A stretch of DNA of 64,000 bases from NCBI RefSeq assembly GCF_024323335.1, contig NC_066582.1:89710944-89774943 (forward strand). Reading direction: 5' to 3'. Shown here one piece after another: positions 23,691-34,700 of this stretch; the first letter of the stretch is position 1, and each line of letters begins with the position of its first letter. Below the pieces are notes generated by a model. It had not been told where the DNA came from. It did no database searches and saw only the letters and a list, made by a program, of their open reading frames with translations. The translations under genes were made by a program, and so were the position numbers. The stretch comes from Lathyrus oleraceus (taxonomy: Eukaryota; Streptophyta; Magnoliopsida; Fabales; Fabaceae).

Positions 23691-25732
23691 CTAATACGGA
23701 ACAACTTTATCAGATGAATACGGGACTGGACCCGCTAACTGTATAACCAATGGTGATACTGGTCTATTGCTGACATTGTTACTGTTACTGTTGCTGACAT
23801 CTACATGACGAGATTGAACAATCTGAATCATGCCTTCATCCATCAGTCGTTGGATGTCCCTTTTCACAACTTCACAACCCCTTGAATTAATACTGTAAAC
23901 AACACAACCATCATGGTCATGCTCACAATCACTCACCAAGAAAATGTCCTTATACATTTGCACTAAGGATCTCCGGATAAAACGAATATCAAAAACCTTA
24001 AACTCGCCAAGACAACCATCTACCATATTAACAGAAGAATTTCCATGAGCAGGCAATGGATTTTCTTTCACGTTCGGCGCACGGTCCTCAAAAGATACCA
24101 TTCCACTCTTGATAAGCTTCTGAACCTCATACTTGAGTGGATAACAGTTTGCTATATCATGTCCGGGTTCCCCATGATGAAAAGCACAACGGAGTTCAGG
24201 TTTATACCACCACGGAAGTGGTTCTGGAATTTGCGACGGGTTTTTTGGTTGGATCAGGTTCTTGAGAACCAAAGATGGATACAGTTCTGCGAATGACATA
24301 GGAATTGGGTCAAAAGAGACCTTCTTCCTATCGAAGTTTTGTTGATGATGATTATTGGTATTGTTGTTGTTGTAGGTGTTTGCTCGTTGTTGCGGTTGTT
24401 GTTGTTGATGTTGTTGTTGTTGAATTGGTACTGATTGATTATTAGAAAATACTTGAATAACTGAAGATACCTGATGATGGTGTTGACGGGGTGGTTGACT
24501 CTTCCTGATCTATGGCCTTCTCTGCCTCCCACTGATTACTGCAATAGCTTCGCTCTCCTTCTTCTTCCCAAAGCTACTGACGTACCTCTTACTTGACGGT
24601 GCTTCATCTTTTTACAAACGTCCTTCTCGAACACCTTCCTCAAGCCTCATCCCCATGTTTACCATTTCGGTAAAGTCATTGGGGGCACTAGCAATCCTAC
24701 GTTCACAATAAAATGAACTCAGGGTTTTCAGAAAGATCTTTGTCATCTCTTTCTCCTCCAAGGGAGGAGTGATCTGAGCAACTAATTCTCTCCATCTTTG
24801 CTCGTACTCTTTGAATGTCTCTTTATCCTTCTGAGACATAGACCTCATCTGGTCTCTATCAGGCGCCATACCATATTGTACTTATATTGCTTGACAAAAG
24901 CCTCTCCCAAGTCATTGAAAATGCGAATTCTTTCACTGTCCAGCCCCATATACCAACGAAGCGCAACACCGGTCAAAGAGTCTTGGAAGTAGTGAATTAA
25001 CAGTTGATCATTGTCAGATTGGGTAGACATCTTGCGGGCATACATCACTAGATGACAGAGTGGACACGTGTTCCCTTTATACTTTTCAAAGTCAGGCACT
25101 TTGAAATTCACCGGGATCTTCACATTTGCCACTAAACATAACTCAGCAGCACTTTTCCCAAACAAATCCTTACCTCTTAGTGTCTTCAATTCCTTGCGCA
25201 ACTCAAGAAACTGATCCTTCATTTCATCAATTTTCTCGTAAACAACCAGACCCTCAGACGGCTCAGAGTGATAAATTATGTCCTCTACACGAGGTAAGGT
25301 GTGCACAACGAGAGGTGGCACAGACATGATCGGGCTAGATATCGGCATGGAAGCAAAGGTAGGCGCGAAGCCTTCAGGCATAAAGTTGGACGGCATTCCC
25401 CACGGGAATCCGACGGGCATGGTAGGCGCGAAATGAGCGATAATAGCAGGCATGGTAGAGGTAGCCACCTCTAAAATAACCGTCCTCATAGGAGGAGTTG
25501 CAGGCATTGGGGAAGACTGGCTTTGAGCTGCCAACACTGACTCCATCATGGCAGTCAGTCGGGCGATCTCGTCCTTTAGTTCTCTGTTCTCTTGCTCCAA
25601 ATGTTCCATGATTCTCAGATGATTGGCACGAGTGTTGTACCAATGAGTCAGCTTGGCTGAAGCATAGTAGAACACCAATGAGACATCTGGCGAAACAGAA
25701 ACCTGCTTGTGCAAATGATGCATGAAATGCAA
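23691..25732 (-). pseudogene. Ogre-B2 Gag
   Basis: Structural Gag protein of Ogre. The N-terminal part has a coiled-coil-like [20 protein letters not shown] segment and a proline-rich linker. The retrotransposon capsid domain follows (VPDFEKYKGNTCPLCHLVMY, DSLTGVALRWYMGL, FVKQYKYNM), continuing after a frameshift near 24865 as MAPDRDQMRSMSQKDKETFK. Next come a Gln/Asn-rich low-complexity tract (24300-24480) and a knuckle-like CAFHHGEPGHDIANC, of spacing C-x2-H-x5-H-x4-C rather than the usual CCHC. Stops occur near 24511, near 24613 and at 23691-23693. The start is uncertain: a long AT repeat lies just upstream. Confidence 0.87.
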
Positions 25733-25781
25733 TGCTTGTTTGTTTATATTTTTTTAATTTCAAGGAGCTTACTATATCATT

Positions 25782-26060
<279 letters not shown>

Positions 26061-27562
26061 CTAAGGATCCCTAACAACCATGTCAGAAGATTTGGCTGAA
26101 GACGCGTACTTCCTTCGAATGCGTCGAATCTTAGTCTCAAAAGAAGCCTTCATCTGAGTCTTCTCGAGGACAAGCTGATCAACAATTTTCTTCCAAGTAA
26201 AAGAAGGATGAGGCATGCTAGAAGATGAAACCTCTGGCTCTCTCTGCCTCTTTGTCACTCGGTCTTCAAGTAGCCTAATAAGTGCATCTTTATCCTTAGA
26301 CTCCAACTGCAACTCTTCATGCTTTTTGCTCAAAGCACGAAAACGCTCTTCCCAGATATCCTTCTCTTGCTTCATCTTGGCGATTGCGTCTTCCAACTCC
26401 TCTCTATCTTGGTTATGGAGAGTTAATGGCTCAACCATAACCATAGACATAGGTCTTTCACAAGGATAAGGCATCTTCAACTCCAAAGCTCTCTTCTTCA
26501 CCCAAAGAGTGTAAGCTTCCAAAGCTACATAATTGCACGGACCAAGCTCGGATCTTCCCTTCCCATGCATATTATGCCAAGCATGCACATACTTTTGCTT
26601 CAAATGTTGGGGATATTTACCCTCTTGATAGAAAAGACCTTCTAACAACATGTTATTAGGTTTGTCTCTCAAGGGGAACCCAAGTTGACGACGAGCCAAA
26701 GTAGGGTTGTAGTTAATTACTCCTTGTGTACCAATGAGAGGTACATTAGAGAATTCACCACAACTATCAATAATGTCCAAACTGCCCAAAGAAGGATCAT
26801 ACCAAACTATATCATCATTAGTGAGAGACATAAGTCTCTGAGACCACCGTAGACATTGTTTGTTCTCCACAAAAGTAGGTGTCTGAGGCAAGTGCGAAAT
26901 AAACCACTTGTACAGAAGAGGAATGCAACAGACAATTGTTCCACCACCCTTAGAATTTCTTAGATGGAAAGAGAAATACATATCACCAACAAAGTAGACA
27001 CATAATTCCCAATCAAGAAAACTCTAATGGCGTTAACATCAACAAAACCGTCAATGTTAGGGAACAAAGCTAATCCATAAATGAGTAACACAAAGATAGC
27101 TTCAAAAGCGTCCCCACTACCGGCTTGAGCAAAAGCAATAGCTTCCTTGATGAGGAAATCAGATGGCAACCCAAACAATCCTCCTTTCTTCACCCAATGA
27201 GCCTCTATCTAAGACTTCTTCAAGTGAAGAGCTTCAGCAATAACATGAGATTTGGGAATCTCTTCCAATCCACTAAAAGGCACTCTACTAGAAACAGGCA
27301 TCCTCAAGAGATGAGAATACTCCTCCAATGTAGGCACAAGCTGAAAATTTGGGAAAGTGAAACAGCAGTAGAGAGGATCATAGAATTGCACTAGTACACT
27401 CAAAAGTCCTTCAACCACATCAGCAGACAAGATAGACAGAAGCTTCCCATGGCGTTGTTTGAAGTCCAAGGGATCTATTACAAAAGATGCTATATTCCTT
27501 AAGTCTTTCAAGTCGGGACATCTAAAAATGTACTTCTTAGTGTTCCTTCATCCACAGTCCAT
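26061..27562 (-). pseudogene. Ogre-B2 ORF1 (extra ORF upstream of gag)
   Basis: The Ogre-specific protein of unknown function encoded before gag. It starts at ATG 27562 by comparison with the plus-strand copy at 56209. The N-terminal domain (ASFVIDPLDF, VLVQFYDPLY, QLVPTLEEYSHLLRMPV, FEAIFVLLIYGLALFPNIDG, GGGTIVCCIPLLYKWF, NYNPTLARRQLGFP) resembles the plant family I know as DUF7745. The C-terminus is a charged, predicted coiled coil (EELEDAIAKMKQEKDIWEER). It is broken by TGA at the fifth codon, a stop near 27209 and a frameshift near 26970. The last part (26981-26061) is open for 306 codons. Confidence 0.85.
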
Positions 27563-28260
27563 GGTCTAAAAATATTTGCAAATAATACCTCAGTTCCTTG
27601 AAATTTTCATGTGATGAATGTTATGATGCGCATGAATGCATGAATGCAACAATCACAAATAAGGGATCACACACAAGGAAAACAAGCAAAGATCAAGGGA
27701 TGAATCAAGTCATTATCAAGATCAATCATCCATTTTGATGGATTATGGTTTTCACCTTATCAACACCCAAGTTGCATTGATATTGAGAAGACTTGATTGG
27801 ATCAACCAAGAATCAACGGTTTGTTGTAAATCACGAGCATAGAGTCTGGGTAAGAACCATCCCAAAGGAGTGAACTAAGGATAAAACCTATAGATCATGT
27901 TTTAAAAAGTTCCCAGAGTCTTAATTCCATCTATCGGATATTACAGGTTAAGATGACTGACTCATCGACCCATAATATTCTCGAGAGAAACTCGTCTGAG
28001 TGTAGTATCGCGTAACAATTGTTATCAAGTCTACACTTGAACAGTCTCCGCCCTACGTCCTAAATAGGCCAAGAGGGGTTAATGTTCTACGGTCCTCAGC
28101 TTCTCGAACCCAAATTAGAGATAGTAATGCCTAACCACAAATACTTGGGTGACATTTCCAAATCCAAAAGGGTCTCCACTGAGCAGATGGATCTCAAGCC
28201 AACTTGTTAAGGACTACTCCACACAAGTCGAACATGACTATACCATCCTCCTACCTTAAT
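27563..28260 (-). mobile_element. Ogre-B2 leader (5' UTR), gag-proximal part
   Basis: About 700 bp of non-coding Ogre leader between ORF1 and the copia insertion. It matches the inverted plus-strand leader at 55400-56100 and the fragment at 49906-50440. Shared blocks include GGATTATGGTTTTCACCTTA and ATCGGATATTACAGGTTAAG. The leader resumes at 47380 on the other side of the copia element. No gene is seen. Confidence 0.82.
28224..28260. repeat. 37-bp target duplication, left copy
   Basis: This 37-bp Ogre leader segment (CAAGTCGAAC...CTTAAT) ends exactly at the copia LTR. It is repeated, with one mismatch, immediately after the other LTR at 47380-47416. In both the other Ogre leaders here the sequence is single-copy. 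Copia integrases normally leave 5 bp. Confidence 0.8.
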
Positions 28261-29588
28261 TGAAGGAGAATTGGCATCCAAGGCGCAGCGGAATTTAAAA
28301 ATTTCTCCATTTAGTGATCCATACGAATGTGCATGATCAGTGATAGAATTGTTACCTCTTGTGGCGATTCAAACCTTTGGTGCAGATCTCTTGTAACGAT
28401 CAAAACCTTGGATACAAATCCATGGAGCAATCACGAACGTTGAATGATGACAACGTCTCTACTCAGTCCACACGAACGAATTCCTTCAATCTCAGTGCTA
28501 GCTGGTACCAATGAAGGCTTTGAGTGAGAGAGAGAGGGAAACGAAACTCCAAGTTTTCACTTGAGTTTGAGTCTGAGTGGAGTGACAATGCTTCTACCCA
28601 AGGGTTCTATTTATAGAACCACTTGTGTGGGCTTCAAGCTAAAGAGCCCACTTAAGTGTATTTTGGCCCATATCTCATAATACGCCAAAATCACTTAAGT
28701 ATTTGGTACCTTACCATATTTCGTATTCCACTTAAGTGCACCGTACCTTACGATGTTCCTTAGTTACTCTATCTCTCATCAATCCGTCCTTTGTGTGTGA
28801 CCCTATAGGTTTTCGCGACGTTGGCAATTATATTAAATCACGCATTTAACATAATAAACAGTGAGCGGTATCTAGCAACACATCACTGCTACCCAAGTCA
28901 CGAAAATGTCATGTGATCTGACAAAACCACCTGTGGTAATAATTATGTGTATAATTACCCCTTTTCCCTTATGTCTATATTGAACACAAGGTATAGATCG
29001 TGTCATACTTGTCCAGTTCAATATTGGGCCCAGAGACATTTATCCTGTTACGCAGGATGAGCAAATTCCATCTAGGACACTCATGTCCCTCAGCATGCTT
29101 TGTGGAGTACCCATCAACTGTCTTTATGGTTATCCAGTTACGGACAACGTTGGATCAGCAATAAAGCACTCGACTCTACATCTAGGATCCATAGTGGTTT
29201 CAAGTCGAAGAGTGGTATACACTATTATCACCATGAGAATAACTTATGACACTTTGCATAACTTTCTATATAGTATTCTCATAGCGGGTCAATCCGGTAT
29301 AAATATTACTCATAATATTCATACCTATGTTTAAGACTTGATAACTCTTTATCCATGATCCATGAGATGTGATCATCAGTCTACAAACATAATAGTCTTA
29401 ATGCTTTAATGTTATCCCACTTCACACTAAAGCTCGACTCTCATGATTAAGTCACACTTAATACATTAAGCGGACTATCTATTCCAGAGACTTTATTAAT
29501 CAACCATAATAAAGAAAATGCCTTTTATTATTAATAAATAATTCGATACAAGTACCAAAAGTATTGGCCTCTAGGGTTTACACCAACA
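28261..29588 (-). mobile_element. copia 3' LTR
   Basis: 1,328-bp LTR ending TG...CA. It lacks a 40-bp segment that the 5' LTR has at about 47191-47230; the junction shows a CT microhomology, so a deletion here is likelier. It contains a TATA box inside a palindrome at 28603-28620. No coding sequence. Confidence 0.93.
28603..28620 (-). promoter_or_regulatory. copia LTR TATA box within an 18-bp palindrome
   Basis: GGTTCTATTTATAGAACC: perfect 8-bp arms around a TT centre. Read on the minus strand it contains TATAAATAG, the likely copia core promoter. The 5' LTR has the identical sequence at 46354-46371. Confidence 0.6.
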
Positions 29589-29600
29589 ATCTCCCACTAG
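29589..29600 (-). other. copia polypurine tract
   Basis: CTAGTGGGAGAT on the minus strand directly abuts the 3' LTR (TGTTGGTG). The purine-rich AGTGGGAGA is a typical copia plus-strand primer site. Confidence 0.75.
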
Positions 29601-29602
29601 CA

Positions 29603-32536
29603 CTAGAGCCAATCAGGCATACCCCTTATGCCCATTGATCTAGTATGGCCATCATGCTTCTGCTGCGCAAGAGGCTTTGTCAGTGGGTCAACAATATTGT
29701 CAAGTGTAGGTACTCTACATATTTTCACATCTCCTCTATCTATTATCTCTCGAATGAGATGATAACGCCTAAGTATGTGTTTGGATCGTTGGTGAGATCT
29801 AGGCTCCTTAGCTTGTGCGATAGCACCATTGTTATCACAATAGAGACCAATGGGATCCACAATGCTAGGGACTATGCCAAGTTCACTAATGAACTTCCTG
29901 ATCCAAACAACTTCCTTTGCTGCACTTGAGGCAGCAATATACTCGGCCTCGGTTGTAGAATCAGCAACTGTATCTTACTTTGAACTTTTCCAGCTCACAA
30001 CGCCACCGTTCAAGCAAAACACATAACCAGATTGCGATCTAAAGTCATCCTTATCTGTCTGGAAGCTAGCATCGGTGTAACCAATTACAGCCAATTCTTC
30101 CTGACCTCCATATATCAAGAATGAGTCCTTAGTCCTTCTCAAGTACTTAAGGATATTCTTGACAGCTACCCAATGGGCATCACCAGGATCAGATTGGTAC
30201 CTACTCGTTGCACTTAAAGCATACGAGACATCTGGTCGAGTACATAACATGGCATACATGATAGATCCTATTGCAGATGCATATGGAATCTTATTCATGC
30301 GATCCCTTTCTTCCTTAGTTGAAGTGGATTGTACTTTTGACAGACACATGCCATGTTGCATATGTATGAATCCTTTCTTGGAATCATGCATATTAAAGCG
30401 TCTCAGCACTTTGTCTATGTATGTACTATGACTTAGGCCAAGCAGTTTTCGTGATCTATCTCTATAGATTCTGATTCCTAACATATAGGCTGTTTCACCT
30501 AGGTCCTTCATAGAAAAGCATTTCCCCAACCAAGTCTTTACTTGTTGCAGGGTAGGGATATCATTTTCAATGAGTAATATGTCATCTACATATAATACCA
30601 GGAACACGATCATGCTCCCACTAACCTTCTTATAGACACAAGGCTCATCTTCGTTCTTGATGAATCCATATTGTTTTATTGTTTCATCAAAACGAAGATT
30701 CCATGAGTAGGTCACAGGCTCATCTTGATCCATGAGTAATACATCACCTTGATCTGTTATGAGATATCCATATCTCTCAGGTAGGTGACGTATCCTGCTT
30801 GACCTACATTGGTCTTGTTCTACTTGAGCAGGTTGCTCTTCCACAACCACTTGGGTTTCCTGCTCTAATTCCTCTATAGGTGTATCGATGCTTTGTGATT
30901 CTTGAATTTCTTCAAGCTCTACTTTCCTCCCACTGGTTCCTTTGGAAATAAAATCCTTTTCTAGGAAAACTCCAGTTCGAGCGACAAACACTTTGCCCTC
31001 AGAAGGATTGTAGAAGTAATACCCTCTTGTTTCTTTAGGATACCCCACAAATAAGCATCTGTCAGATTTGGGCTCAAGCTTAGTTGAAATTTGTCGTTTC
31101 ACATAAACTTCGCAACCCCAAATCTTCATGTAAGACATATGTGGTTTTTCACCACTCCTTATCTCATATGGTGTCTTCTCAACCTTTTTGGATGGAACAC
31201 GGTTAAGTGTGTAAGCTGCTGTCAACAGCGCATGTCCCCAAAAGGAGTTTGGAAGATCGGCGTGACTCATCATGGATCGGACCATGTCCAACAGGGTTCG
31301 ATTTCTTCTCTTAGATGCACCATTCCATTGGGGTGTTCCAGGAGGAGTGAGTTGGGATAGGATCCCACACTCTTTCAGATGGTCATCAAACTCTAGGCTT
31401 AAATACTCACCACCTCGATCTGATCGAAGAGTTTTAATATTCTTACCTAGTTGGTTTTGTACTTCATTCTTGAATTCCTTGAACTTTTCAAAGGACTCTG
31501 ATTTGTGTTTCATTAAATACACATAACCATATCTACTGAAATCATCAGTGAATGTGATGAAGTACTGAAAACCTCCTCTGGCTAGTATGTTCAGTGGTCC
31601 ACATACATCAGTATGTATGAGGGCTAAAAGATCATTAGCTCTTTCACCTTTTCCCGTGAATGGAGACTTTGTCATCTTTCCAATTAAACAAGATCTGCAT
31701 GTCTCATATGATTCATAATCAAAAGAGTCCAACATTCCATCTTTATGGAGTTTGGAAATGCGTTTCTCATTTATGTGGCCTAATCGACAATGCCAAAGGT
31801 AAGTTGGATTTAACTCATTAGCTTTCATCCTTTTAGTATTAATGTTATAAACTGGCATTTCAAGATCAAGGACATATAATCCATTGTTCATTTGAGCAGT
31901 AGCATAGAATATATCATTCAAATAAATTGAACAACAATTGTTCTTTATTATGAATGAAAAACCGAACTTGTCCAAACAAGAAACGGAAATAATATTCCTG
32001 CTAATTGCTGGTACATAATAACAGTTCTCTAAATGAATTATTAAACCACTGGGTAGAGTCAATTCATAAGTTCCTACGGCGAAGGCAGCAACCTTTGCTC
32101 CATTACCAACTCGTAGGTCGACTTCACCTTTTGTCAAATCTCTACTTCTTTTTAGTCCATGCACATTTGTACAAATGTGAGAACCGCATCCAGTATCTAA
32201 TACCCATGATGTAGAAGTAGATAAATTTATTTCAATAACAAAAATACCTGAAGCTGGAGTCTCTACTCCATTCTTCCTATCTTCCAGGTACTTTGGGAAG
32301 TTCCTCTTCCAGTGTGCGGTCTTACCGCAATGGAAGCAGGTGCCTTCGTTTTCTATGCTTCCACTAGGCTTCAAAGCAGCAATAGTGGGTTTGGGTTTGG
32401 CAACTTCCTTGCCTTTCCCTTTATCATGTTTGAGGACAATCCTCATGTTTCGGTACCAATCCAGAAAATTTGTCCCAGACAGTTTTTCCTTCTCAAGGTT
32501 TGATCGCAATATGTTGTTAGAGGTGTTTGTTGTCAT
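29603..32536 (-). pseudogene. copia Gag-Pol polyprotein with internal deletions
   Basis: One long frame from ATG 32536. Gag begins MTTNTSNNI and keeps the FLDWYRNMRIVLKH block, but then jumps straight to a lysine-rich linker and the zinc knuckle CFHCGKTAHWKRNF, whose last Cys is Phe. The bulk of Gag is missing. Protease has LDTGCGSHI. Integrase has the HHCC region and DD (HTDVCGP, SDRGGEY), but the catalytic Glu is Lys (GASKRRNRT). The linker then jumps into the middle of RT, so the first half, including the first catalytic Asp, is gone; YVDDILL remains. RNase H follows, broken only by TAA at 29975-29977 (probably from CAA), and ends near PDWL. Both deletions keep the frame open. Confidence 0.92.
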
Positions 32537-33259
32537 GGTTATATACATAAGGATTAATGAAAATATAAGTATCATTGACATATTTAATTAGGCCTTTAAT
32601 TAAACATGCTCCCACTATTTTATTCAAAACAAATGACCCTCATCATTTGATTCGGAAAATCCCGTTGGAAGATTTTCTAGTGGGTCGAGATCCATATTTC
32701 ACTTCGTTCTAAGTCCGCGTAGGCGGATTACACAAAACTAGGTTATTTAGGTAGGAGCTCCTTCCAATTGTATCTCATACAACTCTCGAAAATTTCAGTT
32801 GGGTGAATAACTCCTTATTCCAATCCATCATATGGATCATTCCCAACTCTTGCTTCTAAACATATATATAATCTTATTATAATTTGTTTAGTTAAGTTTG
32901 ACCCATTGTTTTAACAGTTGGATATTACAATTATCCCATCGCACCTTACTAAAATAGAACATGCACCTCGCGTAGGCGAAACCTACATTATTCGATACTA
33001 GTCTTGATGAGTGTTAAAACTTGGAAAGCATAAACTTAATATTTAATTTGAGGGAATTGCAATTTTTCTGATCTCACCGGCTTGTTTATCATATAAACCA
33101 TCTCTCACATGCATCAACATACATTCACATGCATCAACATACAGACAAATAAAATGAAACAGTTATGGCCCCTAGCGCAATTATTCTCCCAAGCCAATGA
33201 GAGAACCTAAGCTAACCTACAACGATCTAAGCTTCTCCAAGCAAGATCTTCAAGGTTGT
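32537..33259 (-). mobile_element. copia leader, gag-proximal part
   Basis: 723 bp of untranslated copia leader upstream of gag, ending at the Athila insertion. It has AT-rich stretches and a small direct repeat (CACATGCATCAACATACA at about 33106 and 33128). No gene is seen. Confidence 0.75.
33255..33259. repeat. Athila target-site duplication, left
   Basis: GTTGT directly before the Athila 3' LTR. It is repeated as GTTGT at 44931-44935 directly after the 5' LTR. A perfect 5-bp duplication shows a normal integration with both ends intact. Confidence 0.92.
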
Positions 33260-34681
33260 TGATGGGAAAATAGCAAGTGTACTATTTTTCTCACTGTAGT
33301 AATAAAAGGGAAATTCCCCGTTTGTCGATCTCAAGGACTGCTTGACGATACAGAGTTTATAGATTGTTTCAATTAGACAAAAACCTTTGGCTTTTGTGTT
33401 GTGAGTAATTATACTACCAATTGCAAATAAATAAAACAAGTATAAAGGTTGAACGAGAGACAAATGAGAGAAGATTGCTAGGGTTCGGTGAATGAAACTT
33501 CCTGTAACAGATATAATTTATGAAGGCTTAGACAATAATTTTGTCCAATTAATTCCGGTCCTCAAGTGTATCTATTCCTAATTCCTTAGTGAAAAGACAT
33601 TTGATTATGTAACCTAATTACTATGTCCATAAATAATTAAGTTCATACTCAAGCATTCGAATATCAAGAATTACCGGTCAGATAGAAAATCCCTAGTCCT
33701 AGGTTATTTTTACTATCCAAAGTTCTTATACAGATCCGTGAACAATTGCTGTCCAGCTGAAACTATTCATAGTAATCATCATTCGTTGGTCCGACGAATA
33801 AAGCATAAAGAACGGTAATAAGAACACATCAATGGAAAAGAAGAAATAGTCAATGCATTCATAAACATAAAATCTGTCACATTCAGAATCAGGGTCACCC
33901 CCTTAGCAATGGGGGGTTTAGCTACTCATAATAGAAATAAAAACAAAGATGAACATTGTTGTCATTACAGAATTTCTTGAGGAATCAATCTTCAATCGTC
34001 GGAAAACTCTTGAACATATGAATCCTCTGATAATCGTAGAGTCTCCAGGTCTCAAACGCGTCTCTTTTTCTCTAAAAATTGTCCAACCCCTGGAAAATCG
34101 TGTTCTCCCCTCTAAATAGCTATGCAGTTGAGCTTTTCCTGATTTTGGGCTTCATACGCGTATTGCCCAGTCTGGTACGCGTATTGCCCAGTCTCAAACG
34201 CGTACTGCACGTAAGACAGCCTCTGATACGCGTATTGCCCAGTCTGGTACGCGTATTGTCCAGTTTGGTACGCGTATTGCCCAGTCTGGTATGCGTATCA
34301 CCCGAAGCTTGTCTTTTTGCTAGATTTGTCATCCCTCTGGTCATATACGTATGGTACGCGTACTGGGAAGGTCCATACGCGTATCATGTAAGGTCATACG
34401 CGTATGGACAACAGGTTCTCCAAGAATTTGGTTTTTTCTTCCGTTTTCTTGCTCGGGCTTAATTTCGCATCTGACGTTTGATCCCCTGAGCTTCCAGACT
34501 AGTTTTTGACCTGCTAACATACCCAAAAGTGTAAAATATCCTCAAGAAACTCATAAGTAACAACACACTTCATATTATAGAATTGAGCTTATATCTAACT
34601 AAAAATGCTTCAGTTTACGCAGTTTACCTGACTTGTTTACGGTTAAAGAGTGAAATGTCTAGCATAAATGGTGACTGATCA
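33260..34681 (-). mobile_element. Athila 3' LTR
   Basis: 1,422 bp, running TGATCAGTCACC...TTTTCCCATCA on the minus strand. It holds an array of TACGCGTA palindromes at 34154-34404 with one more 21-bp unit than the 5' LTR. No gene; the short frames over the array are products of the repeat. Confidence 0.93.
34154..34404. repeat. Phased TACGCGTA palindrome array (3' LTR)
   Basis: About eleven copies or near-copies of (A/G)TACGCGTA(T/C). ACGCGT cores start at 34156, 34177, 34198, 34228, 34249, 34270, 34291 (ATGCGT), 34356, 34377 and 34398, with ACGTAT at 34347. Most intervals are exactly 21 bp, also where the intervening sequence is unrelated. Part is a 21-bp tandem repeat (unit TACGCGTATTGCCCAGTCTGG). 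Confidence 0.92.
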
Positions 34682-34700
34682 CAACCCCAAACTTAGCTTG
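34682..34700 (-). other. Athila polypurine tract
   Basis: On the minus strand the run AAGTTTGGGGTTG directly precedes the 3' LTR start TGATCAGTC. This is the expected site and composition for a PPT, although it is interrupted by T residues. Confidence 0.55.

Noticed and set aside
29083..29334. 83-codon plus-strand frame, also present at 46834-47085
   Set aside because: It occurs in both copia LTRs, antisense to the element. The duplication explains its conservation and the protein matches nothing I know.
34154..34404. Possible CRISPR array (regular 21-bp repeats)
   Set aside because: Units are palindromic with no unique spacers of constant length, lie in both LTRs of a plant retrotransposon, and no cas gene is present.
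34079..34462. A 127-codon plus-strand frame with repeated RVLPSLVRVLPSL
   Set aside because: It reads through the 21-bp TACGCGTA array of the Athila LTR. The 21-bp period (7 codons) alone keeps the frame open, and the same happens in the other LTR at 44349.
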